Below the pieces are notes generated by a model. The model had not been told where the DNA came from. It worked only from the letters and a program-made list of their open reading frames with translations, and searched no databases. The position numbers were made by a program, and so were the translations under genes. A stretch of 64,000 nt of DNA, taken from Toxorhynchites rutilus septentrionalis (Eukaryota > Arthropoda > Insecta > Diptera > Culicidae). Shown in pieces: positions 21,197-32,449 of the stretch (positions are counted from its first letter, which is position 1; the number at the start of each line of letters is the position of its first letter). The stretch is from contig NC_073746.1 in NCBI RefSeq assembly GCF_029784135.1, positions 78,887,704-78,951,703 on the forward strand, given 5' to 3'.

Positions 21197-22220
21197 ATCA
21201 GAGATGCCAACCTTCCTTATTTTAAATTTTGAAGTTAACGTGAAAGAAATATAATCTATATGAATCATATGCCCGAAGGTTCTCGCAATTCAATCTCAAT
21301 AAAACGAAGATTAGGAACAGAATAGGAACTTAAACGATGAAAGGAATATTAGCGACCAAAAATTATGTACAGTTAAATAAAAACGATACAGATTTCATTA
21401 CATTTTCGCAGCAAATAACATCCAAGTATAATATCTTTTTTTATTCAATTATAATTATTATTAAAAAGTGTTTTATTTCTTGAAGAAAATATATTAAATT
21501 GTTTGTAAAGCAAGAAGATGCAAGAATGATCCGTGAGACACGACAAATGAATTAGCAGGTTCACTACATATGTTTAAAATCTCTGTTCATGTGCATCAGT
21601 TGAAACATGGTTACGTAAATCATTACGACTAGTGCGTTTCATCTATGCGTCGATTTTGTTTAAAGCAAATCGTTTGAAACAATCCGACTGACCCGGTCTT
21701 CACCTGAAAAAAATGATCTGGTTCAGGTGTTATTGGAGAGGTATTCTGTATTGTGAGCTTCTACCAAGCAACCAGTCGATACATTCCCACAAATACTGCT
21801 CGCAACTGGACAAATTAGCTTCCATAATTAGTTAATGTTTAGAATTGTTAGGCTACCTGAAAGATTTCAGAACTTCCTGAATTGATTGCAAAACAACATT
21901 GTGCATATAAAATTCAAAAAATTATACTTTTGTTTTCTCAAATATGGGTACAAACTTTCCGGACAACCCAATATGAGCTATCCTGATTTTCCCTGATTTT
22001 TTTTTCATTCTGCCTTATTTTTCGAAAAAATAGTTGGCAACCCTGCTTATAATTAAACAATGGATACTGAAAATATTACTTGTTCTATTTGTTTGGAGCA
22101 CAAAAATTTGCGAAATGCGGACACAAGAAGCTGCCTATGCAAAATGGACTGGCATTGATTATTTAATAGAATAGAGCAGAGAAGTTAGTTTTTGATTTTT
22201 CTATATTTTTTCGATTTAAA
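21197..22220. other. AT-rich spacer, no gene
   Basis: A 27-codon frame at 22060 starts MDTENITCSICLEH and superficially resembles a RING start but stops at once. Nothing else noticed. Confidence 0.4.
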
Positions 22221-22230
22221 GGGTTAGTAT

Positions 22231-22772
22231 CGGTACCGTTTTCGTTGGGACCCTTCGTTGTCCTTCGTGGTCGTCGTCGTCGCGCTGCGGTTCACCAGTG
22301 CGGATGGGAGGGGGGAGGCGTTCTGTCCGAGATGCTCTGGACCGTATAGCAAAAGGGCGTCGCTTGGAAACGTGGTGGTAGGTGGCCGGAGTTTCTCGAC
22401 AGGACACCCGAGGATGGTGTAGCGTGATTGAGGGTCCTATTCCGCAAGAGGTCTTCTCTCTATACCTCTGTCACTTCACTCTACCACTTACTTTTTTTCT
22501 TTCACGACTCTTTTCTATCTTCTCAACTCACTGTCTTCCAACTCTCTTCTCCTCAAATTTCTGTTGCAACGATACCAAAATTCTTCACTTGCGTGTCGTT
22601 TCCTGACTCCGGACTAAGTGCCCGACTCAATCCAACATCTCCTTCCAAGTCACCTTCCTATCATCCAGCTTCTTTCCTCCTCCTACTCCCTCCCATTTCC
22701 ACCGGAAGGACATCTGTCAATCCTGACAGATGTCTCTTTTCGCCCGACACGCAACCTCGTCGGGGTGATGTT
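22231..22772. mobile_element. Unclassified 542-bp insertion with 10-bp target duplication
   Basis: GGGTTAGTAT occurs on both sides (22221-22230 and 22773-22782). The insert is distinctly GC-rich at the left, pyrimidine-rich in the middle, and ends CCTCGTCGGGGTGATGTT. An 11-bp perfect hairpin with a 4-base loop sits at 22709-22734, about 40 bases from the right end. There are no inverted termini, no poly-A tail, no TG...CA ends, and no convincing coding frame. A retroposed sequence (SINE or truncated LINE with an unusual tail) is one option; a processed RNA is another. Confidence 0.6.
22709..22734. repeat. Perfect hairpin inside the unclassified insert
   Basis: GACATCTGTCA, loop ATCC, TGACAGATGTC. 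Fully paired 11-bp stem. Confidence 0.85.
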
Positions 22773-22782
22773 GGGTTAGTAT

Positions 22783-23779
22783 GTTTACATAAATTAAATC
22801 AAGGTATGTACATTTAACAACATTTATACCAGTCGAAGCAAAACAAAAATTAACTTACACACTAGACAGAAAATATTTACACAAACAACCTTTTGTGACC
22901 GAAGAATTTTGAAATGGTCGGTAACAACCCCTTAATATTATGGCGTAATTTGGCGTTTGACTTAACACCGACCAAGAAGAAGAAATATTTTTGATCAATA
23001 TTATTAGCGAATTAACCCGATGATGTGTCTGGTTTTGCTCGTGATGTTTATAGATGCGCTGCGATAATTAAATCTGCCCTTGTGAATGAGTGTTGATCGA
23101 AGAGTATTTATAAAGGATGAATAGATAGTATTCATGCGAGAAATTATAAAGTGTAAACATTGTACATGATATTGTAATAATCATTCGCATTGTACTCTTC
23201 GCTTCATGACCACTATTTGTTCTAGTCCACCATAAAGAACAAGTGTGCTTGCCTTGAAATTTGATGATTTTTTGTCGATACAGGTTGTTTATGTTGATTA
23301 CAAATACCAGACATATGAGAAATTGCAAACCTGTAAACTGAATAATGATATCCGTGGGAAATGTTGGCACAACATTGGCATCCCTAAGCTTTCTATTCAA
23401 TTTGGTACCTGTGGACATTTGTTTTCATCAACTTTTTGGTTTACAAAGTATGAGTACATTTATGTTTCGAATCAAAATAATTGATAATGAAAAATTTAAA
23501 CGGGAATTAGGCGTCCGATCCGGGTGTATCGAGTGAACTCGACAATTCAGTAGGATTATTCACCTGACTATTTACGTCTACCGCTGTGTCAACTGGACAA
23601 ATCCCCTACGATCTCAGTAATGACGCTTCCTATCGAAATTTCAGTAGTGTCAGAAGAAAGGTTTTACTAAGCTCACAATTCGGTGAAAGATCACCGTACA
23701 TCTTTTGCCAGATAATTTTATTTTTTTTTTCAGCTAAAGAGAAGAATTTTTTTTTGACATTATTTTACACAATTGAAAA
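22783..23779. other. AT-rich spacer, no gene
   Basis: Short frames on both strands (maximum about 116 codons, minus 23418-23068), none recognisable. Confidence 0.4.
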
Positions 23780-23789
23780 GTAACAGTAT

Positions 23790-23992
23790 TGGTAACGAAA
23801 AATCTATTTTTATTGCTTATATACATTCGACGATAAAGTAGGAGAACAGAGTGGGAAGTCGAAAATTTTAGGTGATTTTTGACAAGTTGTAACTTCGTGA
23901 AGAATCAACGCATATGGATGGTATGTACATCATTCGAAAACTCCAACTTCACTTTTTCTTGGCACTTTTTTGAAGTCGTTGCGAAAACATTG
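23790..23992. repeat. Dispersed repeat F, copy 1
   Basis: Matches 63295-63440 in the same orientation (GATTTTTGAC..G.TGTAACTTCGTG..., CAACGCATAT.GATGG). Class unknown. Confidence 0.5.
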
Positions 23993-23997
23993 ATTTT

Positions 23998-24161
23998 TTT
24001 TTTCGTATCCCATCTGTTTATTTTAGGCTCATTAGCATTTTAGCTGTAACAGAGCCGAATTTTTAATCGTGTACATGTCACATGTTTATCATATCTATAA
24101 ATAGCGCATTACACAGTTGCCATTTTTCGGCGTAAGAGAATTTTCCTTCTGTTCTTCCATT
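23998..24161 (-). mobile_element. tRNA-derived SINE, copy 2 (3' part only)
   Basis: Matches the tail half of the SINE at 17.9 kb (AGGCTCATTAGCATTTTAGCTGTAACAGAGCC region, CGGCGTAAGAG, TTCCTTCTGTTC). It lacks the tRNA-like head because the Helitron-like repeat begins at about 24162. Confidence 0.8.
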
Positions 24162-24854
24162 AGTTCTTCCTTAGTGGGGCTGCCATACAAATGAAACATA
24201 AATTTCTGCATTACACGAGAATTAATCAAGCAAATGAAACCAAATTTGGCATATTGAGGTATTAGGGTGCAACAAATGTTTCTATGATGGTTAGATTCTC
24301 CACCTCCTCTCTTTGGGGGGGGGGGGGGGTGTATTGGGTGCAGCCATACAAATGAAACTCATATTTCTGCATTACTCGAGAATTAACAGCTATCCATTAA
24401 TGAAACCAAATTTGGCATGTGGAGGTTTTACGGGGCACGAAACGTTTCTATGGTGAATACACTCAACCCCCCCCCTCTCTACGGGGGGCTGCCATACAAA
24501 CAAAACACAAACTTCTGCATAACTCGAGAACTAATCAAGCACAATTTGGGGTTTAAGGGTTTTTGGGTATGAGAAATGTTTCTATGATGGTATGACGCCC
24601 CTGAAAATTTTCGGTGAACTCTGAAGGAAAAAAGGAGAATTCGGAAAATTAAATTCCCATATGTTCTACAATTACATAGTGACAAGTGTTGTTAGTCCAT
24701 TTGATGTTTGCGCTAACGAAATTGATCTGTGTTCGAAACTGGAAATGGATTTTAATGTGATGAAACGCATTCCTATATCTTCTTCTATCTATACCAAAAA
24801 AAGGATGTCAAAAAACAAATTTTGGGCGGGACATAGTTTGCCGGGTCAGCTAGT
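24162..24854 (+). mobile_element. Helitron-like element, copy 2
   Basis: Same right end as copy 1 (GCCGGGTCAGCTAGT, closing at 24853-24854) and the same internal order: a C/G-rich minisatellite of about 140-bp units (24165-24545), then an AT-rich body. A run of 15 G at 24315-24329 and C/G runs near 24465-24490 mark the units. It lacks the roughly 260-bp segment with the near-terminal hairpin seen in copy 1. Confidence 0.6.
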
Positions 24855-25109
24855 GTTATATAAAAATGTAATATAATAATCGAATTCGCCCTGTTACATT
24901 AGGACCCCGGTTTTGTTATTGTGGTTTTAGTTGAAGACCTGGCTAAGAAAATCAGTTTCACTCTCGTTGGTTTGCACCTGCGAGCTGCGTTTTGCAAGGA
25001 AAGAGCATGCAAACATTTGTTAACAAATGTTCTTTTTATACTGTTGCTCCAGAATTGGATTGTCCTTGTACCCTAATTTGCAAACTATCGTTGTATTTAC
25101 CGGAGAATA
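24855..25109. other. Spacer
   Basis: AT-rich, nothing recognised. Confidence 0.4.
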
Positions 25110-27030
25110 GTGTTCAAAATTTTTTATTCTGAATTCGATTCATGTGTCGAAACTTGATTCAAATTACGAACACTACTTTAACGTTAATTTTAATAAAGAT
25201 TTCTTCATAAAAGATTTTTTTTACAATTTATAGTAGATTTATAACGAGATTCTTACCGAACGGACGTATAAACAGCAATTCAAATACAAAAATCTAAAAA
25301 TTCACGATGCTTGTTTTCCACGGAACTTGCTAATGCAAACATTCTATCACTGGTTTTCGATAGTCACTTTTGTTCTGTAAATGTTTAATATTATAAATTA
25401 TAGGCAGTATCTATAACTGTAAATTAATTTTAAAATGAAGCCTACAAACCAAAGATCTTTAGGGTTTTTATTATGGAATAATTTATAACATTAAAGTTCA
25501 CTAAATTCTCATTTAAAAATGAAGTGTTCGCTATTTGAATCATACGTCGAAACTCGATTCAAATTCCGAACTCTACTAATTTTACTAATTTTAATAAATA
25601 TTTCTGCATAAAATATTTTTTTTTTCATTCATTTAACGTAGATTCTTTATTCGCACCTTCTCCCGACTCATGTCCAATCACTGTTCGTTAGATGCGCTAC
25701 TCTTTCGTATTAATCTTGCCGACAACAATCTTTGTGTTTGTGGCCAAGGTTACCACGACATCGAGCACGTTGTTTGGTCGTGCGAGCTGTATCTTGTCGC
25801 CAGATCGAATTTAGTAGTCACCCTTCGGGCCCGAGGAAGGCAGCCCATGATGCCGGTGAGAGACGTGTTGGCTCGGTTAGACCTTGATTACATGTACCAA
25901 ATATATGTATTCCTTAAAGCTATCGATCTTCGTGTGTGATTGTCCTTATACCCTTAGTTTTTCCTTTTCCTTTTCCTTTGTGAGAGATCGGATCCCTTCT
26001 TAAGAATAAGATGAAATGTTAATACATATTAGATATAAGATAGGTTTAAGAATTGAGTGTGATGAGTGTGATTGAGAGTGTGAGTGTGATCATTGTCAAC
26101 ATATCCTCATATCCCCTCCTTTTCCTGAAGAAAATATGTCACCCTTCTAAACTCGAGTTGACCGCGAGTAATCGGTTTCCTATATTATTAACATTAGAAT
26201 TAAGGAAAAATGTATATATACTAGTAACAATACAGTAAGGAGTTCGGCTCCTTTAAACCTATGTAACTGAGCCTGTAAAAATAAACGATTTAAATAAAAA
26301 AAATAACGTAGATTCTTACTTTTCTAGGACTTCACATGAAAACAGCAAACAAAATATTTGAAAAAACTACAAAAACTCAAAAAATAATGGTGCTTGTCTT
26401 TACGAAATTTGCTAACGTAAACATTTTATCATTGGTTTTGACTGTCACTTTTTCGCAAATGCTTAATATAATATTATAAATTATAGGTTGTATCGATACG
26501 TGTAAATGATGTGAAAATGTGGCCTATAACACAAATAATGTGAAGGCTCTCATTATTCAACTATTTATAACATTAAAGTTCAGTAAATTTACATTTAAAA
26601 TGAAGTGTTCGGAATTTGAATCATGCAAAGAAACTTGATTCAAATTCCGAACACTACATCAATACTAATTTTAATAAATATTTCTGTATGAAATATCATT
26701 TTTTCATCCATTTATTGTAGATTCTCACCTTTTCTAGCAATTAACATGAAGAAAGGCAAACAAAGAAATTAAAAGAACTACAAAAACTGAATAAATTAAC
26801 GATGCTTGTTTTTTACGCAATTTGCTAACGGAAGCATTTTATCTTCGGTTTTGATTGTCACTTTTTTGCAAATGTATAATATTTTAAATTATAGGCTAAA
26901 TCAATGCCTGTAAATGATGTTAAAATGTAGTTTATACCTCAAAGAATGTCAGGGCTTTCATTATTCAATTATTTATAACATTAAAGTGTAGTAAATTTAC
27001 ATTTAAAAATGAAGTGTTCGAAATTTGAGA
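25110..27030. repeat. Tandem array of about 411-bp units, three copies
   Basis: Units start with GTGTTC at 25110, 25524 and 26605, with a partial fourth at 27014. After removing the LINE insertion the spacings are 414, 411 and 409 bp. Landmarks repeat in order: GATTCAAATT.CGAAC.CTAC, TTAATAAA.ATTTCT, GATGCTTGTTTT, TATAAATTATAGG, ATTTATAACATTAAAGT. Each start carries a short inverted motif (GTTCGGAATTTGAATC / GATTCAAATTCCGAAC). No coding capacity. Confidence 0.85.
25648..26303 (+). mobile_element. LINE copy, 656 bp, 5'-truncated
   Basis: Flanked by TAACGTAGATTCTT (25634-25647 and 26304-26317). It begins in the C-terminal coding region and runs through the 3' UTR to an A-rich end. The coding part (to the TGA at 25937-25939) keeps the zinc-binding motif CVCGQGYHDIEHVVWSC and ends AIDLRV. 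It landed in the middle unit of the 411-bp array, so it is younger than the array. Confidence 0.92.
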
Positions 27031-27389
27031 CTGTTCGGAATATGAGACAAAACGGTAACTTTTTACAGAATTTATTGGAGTTTACAAAACTGCCTGTCGA
27101 TTTGCGGTGCGATCAATATCTCTTAAATTATTCATCGTCAAGGATGAATGAGTATTTTTCCATTCCAACAAAAATATCTCTGCATAGAAAGGTTCTACAG
27201 GAACGTTCTAGGAACCAAATGAAAGCTTAATTAGATTTTTATTGAGTTGGTTAGCAAAAAATGTTGGTAGTTCACAAAATCTCCAAGATAAAAATATGTA
27301 CGTGAAATATTATATTTAGGTATTATAATATTTTACGTACATATGCAGGATCTTTCAAATGTACATTCCAGTTCTCATTCAATTCAAAT
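27031..27389. other. Spacer
   Basis: AT-rich; nothing recognised beyond a short inverted ATATTATATTTAGGTATTATAATATT near 27309. Confidence 0.4.
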
Positions 27390-27394
27390 AATCT

Positions 27395-27790
27395 ATTCGG
27401 CGAGGTTTCAACCGAAGCTGGGGTATATTATAGCTTATATCTTGTTCGATGCACAGGATACTGTTCGTATAACTCTTCAAAACTCTCAAACTGCTTGTTG
27501 ACTGCATCTACTATTCGTAATTTCACTCCCCCGTGATTTCTTGATTGAGTTTTGGTCTGGTAAACAAGTTGGGAAGTTCAAAATCAGAAGCCCTATTTTT
27601 TAGACCATGCCATAATCATTCAGCTTTTATGAACTGTTGCATCTATCACGGTGGTTTTGGTGCAAAAACAGCAGTAAATTGTTCTGGAGTGCTTCATTGT
27701 ACTCCTGACTGTTCATTGGTGTTAATGAAAATCAGGCCTATTTTAGGAAATTATCCCCTAACCATGAAAATCACACCCTGTCCTAATTTA
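27395..27790 (-). pseudogene. Tc1-like transposase remnant, second copy
   Basis: Same sequence family as the centre of the Tc1-like element at 17.1-17.3 kb (ACTGCATCTACTATTCGTAA; GGTCTGGTAAAC; ATCACGGTG.TTTT). Read leftward, it gives GVKLRIVDAVNKQFESFEEL, resembling the 'vY.n..qf.s..eL' segment of Tc1 C-termini. Fragmentary and full of stops. Confidence 0.5.
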
Positions 27791-27794
27791 ATTA

Positions 27795-27833
27795 AAAATG
27801 ATGTGACGTTCCTACAAACATCACATCATTTTT
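27795..27833. repeat. Perfect 13-bp hairpin
   Basis: AAAAATGATGTGA at 27795-27807 is inverted at 27821-27833 (TCACATCATTTTT), loop 13 bases. Possibly a MITE end pair. Confidence 0.6.
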
Positions 27834-27839
27834 AATCGC

Positions 27840-30605
27840 GTCACAGTTGAAACTCCATTGCCAATTTTACCGCAAGAGAAATTCTTCATTACCTCAAGAT
27901 ACAAAAAAGAGAAAAAAAAATTAAATATAACACGTGCAAAGACATCGAAATCCCCGATAGGTTCTAATAAGAAGAACACAAGTAAAACTATGTTGAGAAT
28001 CAGAACTGCACAGTGTAACAATTGCCGATGAGAAAGAAAAATTGAAGCACCAAACTAGCATCCTTTTACGTGCAGCAAATTTTTTCATTCAACGACTTAT
28101 TTTCTAGCACATTCGCGGAAGAAAAAAAGGCTATCGGAAATCAACCAAGAAGCACGAATTCAATCTACCCTGCTAACTGCGATTTGAGTTGGCTTTCGCC
28201 GGAAATCAACCGGAATTTGAGCAGTTTCCATGTTTCCTTCGGGCCGTTTTCTCCCACCCACCATTGCTCTATCGGCAAACACATTCAATTCGTGCCATTT
28301 CATAGCCTACAAAGTTCATCCGTAAACGCGGCGCAAACATTTTGGTGGATGTTATGTAACTTTTTTATCTCTCGCTCTCACAATTCTTACGCGAGCAAAG
28401 ATTTGTTGGCTGGTGGGATTTTCACCATTTCGTGTACCACGCCATCAGTGTTCACGCTTCAGTCCACACAATTTCCTGACCGGCTGTCGTTGCGTCCATT
28501 CGGAGAGGGGAATCCTCCTCGAATCGCCTGTATTTTATATCTACGTTTTTATATATTTATTCATGCGTCATCAGAGGCAGCATTCCGGTAGTGGACCCAA
28601 CAATGAAAGATGGAACTGAATTTATAACCCACAGTTTGCTCAAGCCGGGCCTGACATTCTTGGCTATAAGATGCAGGTTGTTTTCCATAAGATTCCTATT
28701 TCATGCTGGAACCTATTATCAACGATGCCTTGCTGACTCGGCACCGAGCTACCTTTGCTACAATCGACAATTGTGTGTCCTTTTCGGATACAACCGGGGT
28801 GACGGATCAGGGATGGCTGCGGGTGTAGGGGTTTCTCCCCCTCCCGCGATCATTTGTATGCATGACAGCGGGTTGCACGTAGACGTGACAAATGTGCTTC
28901 AGCTCTGGCAAACGGCAGCGGCAGCTGCTGCTGTTCCTGCTTTTATGACTAGCTTGCTGGCTGGTGAGCATATCTGTCGAATGAAACTCAAGGAAAACTT
29001 GTTAGCAGTTTCTCAGCGTGGCGTCCTGACGAAAGGCGCGTTCTTTCCTTCGTGCCGATTTTCCTATTCCATAACCTAGACTAGACCACCAACAGCAACA
29101 ATAGTAGATTGACGCCACCGCCACCGCGCCACCGTAGGCAGGAAATCATTATAAAGGCAATCAGACGCCCATGTTCTGAAATCGGAACAGTTCATGGCAG
29201 GATGACAATTTATTCGCAATAAATATACAACTTCAGCAACGACATGTTGGCCAAATTTAGCCGTTGTTATCAAACCCAACATTTTCAAACTCGTTTGCAA
29301 TGTGCCCAAAACGCTTTGAACAATCATAGAGATAGCCAATTCCCACTCGTCACAGATTGATAGTCAGCCAGTAATAAGTGTATTTGTACTACACGATAGC
29401 ACACATCCTGTTTGCAGTCGGATACATCCCACTCCACCATACAAAAAAAAATCAACGGCTTACTCCAGATCCTGCGAGCAGCAAACCACTTTGCGGGCTA
29501 CGAGCATTCACCGCTTTTCGAATTTCCCATCCGGTGCCTCGCCTTACGACAAACAATCCGGAACAACGATGATTTCCTCGGAGATAGCTTTTCTCTTATT
29601 TCGCTCGTTCCGGTAAGCTATCCATCCAGCACAAACGGTGCCGAAATGCCCCTCACTCTTCCGAGCACGTTCGTTGTGGATACTTATGAGTGTACGACAT
29701 CCGGTGACTTTCAAGTAGGCAAAACCCTATCACCGTCACGTTCAATAACTTCGACATACGCGGCGCGCGCGTTTGTTCCCGCCCCCACGCCATATGCCAA
29801 CCAAGTCTCGCTACCAGAATGGAAACTTCAGTTCCCCGCCACCGGCGGACAAACAAAAGAGCTATCCGGATCCACCGTGTGTGACTTCACCGAGCCATGG
29901 GAAAATTATGGAGTACAACCTGAGAAACCCGTGCGTGGTTGTCGCAGACGACAAAAGTTTCCCGAAATGTGACTCGTGTCGAACATAATTGTCTAGTGGT
30001 ACGGTTCAGATGGTGCAACCCCTTCTTCAGCTGGTGGGATCTCCTCGCTGGCAACGCTAACGAACGTAGCTTCTCCAAGAATGTGTGTCGACCGATTTTG
30101 CGATTGCGATCCGCTCGGTACTGCCCGGAGTTCCACAGAAGGAATGAAGTTCTGAGTAAATATATTTCGGCGGAACGAAGTTTATGAAAAATTTACGTGA
30201 CACGAGGCGAGACCGGTTTAGCGGGGCGCAAATGGGCCGTTTTTTTCCCAGCGACAAACTTCCAACGAAACCGACCGTTTGCGATGCGTGAGATGTTTGG
30301 GTACCACATAAACGAGCAAGTTCGGCGGAAAAATGTGGTCAATTATTCGGCAGTTCACCGACAATATAGAGAGAGCGGTAAATTCCCATAAACGCACCTC
30401 TTTTTTATCATGTGTGTTGTCGGCTGAACTCAAAATAGTAAGGGAGGGTGGTCGTAACCTGACCCCTTAAGTTGTAAAGGCCATAAATTACCTTAAATAT
30501 AAATAATTGGCAAGTTCAGCACTGTAATGTATAATAAGACTCTTTTACTGTTTTCAACGGTTTGTTTGATGAGTTCAATAAAACAGAACCAGAGGCCAAA
30601 TGAGA
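27840..30605. other. GC-richer unique DNA, no gene recognised
   Basis: The longest stretch without transposon signatures in the left half. Three plus-strand frames follow one another (28070-28591, 173 codons; 28591-29079, 162; 29412-29972, 186). Their translations show no domain, no codon-bias signal I can see, and are overlapped by similar frames on other strands, so I do not call them genes. A (CAG/GCN)-rich run lies near 28915-28940. It could be host intron or regulatory DNA. Confidence 0.4.
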
Positions 30606-30611
30606 AATTAA

Positions 30612-30720
30612 AAATGTGCTCCCGTGATCGAGTGATTAATGTTACACATTTCAGCCGGAGGTTCGTGTTCGATTCTCGTTTTGACCGGGGGATTTTTCAG
30701 TGTCACGCGAATTCTAGAGC
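30612..30720 (+). mobile_element. tRNA-headed SINE fragment of a second family
   Basis: GCTCCCGTGATCGAGTGATTAATG resembles a tRNA start with box A, and GGTTCGTGTTCGATTC is a good box B. It is followed by GACCGGGGGATTTTTCAGTG. Only the head survives. It differs from the SINE at 17.9 and 32.3 kb. Confidence 0.6.
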
Positions 30721-30835
30721 TTTCCACTCAGAAATACATTCAAAGTTCTTCGAGACTTTGTTTTTCAAGGAATTGGAAATCTGGACTCTAGATGGAAACC
30801 AGAATCGAAATTTTTGTCTCCAAAAATGGTTTTGA

Positions 30836-31067
30836 CCAGTGTTGCCACACCTATAGATGCATCTTGAAAGGTACATATTTTTGTCGTTATTTTTGGTACA
30901 GATTCTGTACGGTACAGGGTACAGATTTTCGCCAAAAAGTACAGATTGGTACAGATTTTTTCCGCGGGTGAAATTTCTTACATTTGAACAAAGCTACATT
31001 GAGGTACATGATGACTTTTATGCCGCAGTATCGCTTGGTGCGGCTGCTCGAAACTTTTAATAAATAA
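30836..31067. mobile_element. MITE-like end with CAGTGTTGCCA terminus
   Basis: Begins CCAGTGTTGCCACACC and is rich in GTACAGATT repeats (about 30897-30960). The right partner was not found, because the element at 31070 interrupts or replaces it. Related GTACCGTACAG text occurs near 3268. Confidence 0.4.
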
Positions 31068-32449
31068 TACAGGTCGGACTCGATTATCCGGGATACGATT
31101 ATCCGTAGTTTTAGACTCGATTATCCGGAGTGTTTTGTTTTTGATTTTCGGAAATTTTGAATAATTTTTATAATAATTCCATATTGAATAGCCAATACGG
31201 GTATCAATATGGGTATCAATTGAAAAACGAAAACAGTTATTTATGAAAAATGCAGATCCAAAATGGCGGCTACTACAAAATGGCGGATTACATATTTTCT
31301 CAGAACCTCATCAATATGGATATCAAATGAAAAGGATTGACTAGTAGAACACAGTTTTTTTTCTGAAAAATTTTCGATGCATCTCTTTAAAGCCAGCAAA
31401 CACCTTTCTCACATGAAAAAAAAATTTTTTTTTCCATATTTCATGAAATAAATCCTAAATTCGAACATATCCGAATTTCAACAATGACTGAATTTTAGAA
31501 CTTTTTTCGGACTATGTTGCTTCAAATTGGCCATACACTAAAAAGTACGCTTCTAAAGTTAATTCTGTTGTTTTCATTTGAAAGATGCGGAAAGTTAGTT
31601 CACGATGTAGTAGTTGAACATCTAAATAAGTGGAATTAAATAATATTTTGGGAGTGAACAATTATAAGTTAGCAATTTTTAATGTGTGATTATTAATATT
31701 ATCCCAAAAAAATATATTAAACTTCATTGTTTCTATCAATAAAATGGAAGCTCTCAAACCACTCTACAATTTGTTCTTTGACATCCAACTTCTATCTTTC
31801 TTAATTTCGCTGCAATATCGATATATACAATTCCTGGTGAAAATTCAGGCAAAATCTTCAAAAATCGTGATTTTAGCCAATTGTTCTTATGATAGCCAAT
31901 TAAATTTGCCATTGACGTTGAAAGGTTACATTTTTTCTTGAAATATAATTTGAAATATTTTATTTCAGTTCGCAAATAAATAATTACTTTCTAAATAGTT
32001 TCATTCAGCTTGCCCTGTTTGTATGTATGTTTGAGTATTTGTGGGGATGTCCCACATTAATTGGAATTTGACTCCGTTCCTGATCACTGATTGATCTGAA
32101 ATTTGGATCATACCTCCAATTCTTCAACCATTATAAAACTGCCAATTCCATTATCGCGAAAAATTCAATTTGGCCGCCGTTAAAAATTGGTTGAATGGTT
32201 TTATTTGGAGAATACACTACATTATAAACAACATAAATTCGAAAAGGGCGCTACAAAATGGTCGATAGTGTATTTTTTGCAATCATCTCAATATTGGTAT
32301 CGGGGGTCTTCGTAGCCACTTGGTTACGCGTTCGCTTACTAAGCGATCGATCGTGAGTTCAAACTCAGGGCCCTCAATTGACCATCTTTGTGTTGTTATA
32401 GAATAACTACGTCCACGCAACCATCATCAGCTATGGAGATCGATCCACG

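Noticed and set aside
20960..21268. Minus-strand frame with a long IYIYIY stretch
   Set aside because: It is only the translation of the (TA)n microsatellite.
22060..22150. Short frame starting MDTENITCSICLEH, resembling a RING finger start
   Set aside because: Stops after 27 codons and lacks the remaining Cys/His pairs; likely coincidence or a tiny relic.
24885..24900. GAATTCGCCCT, resembling a cloning-vector junction
   Set aside because: Flanked on both sides by ordinary genomic repeats; a short chance match.
28070..29972. Three consecutive plus-strand open frames of 173, 162 and 186 codons
   Set aside because: Different frames, no recognised domain, no obvious exon borders, and comparable frames overlap them on other strands. 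The higher GC content lowers stop frequency.
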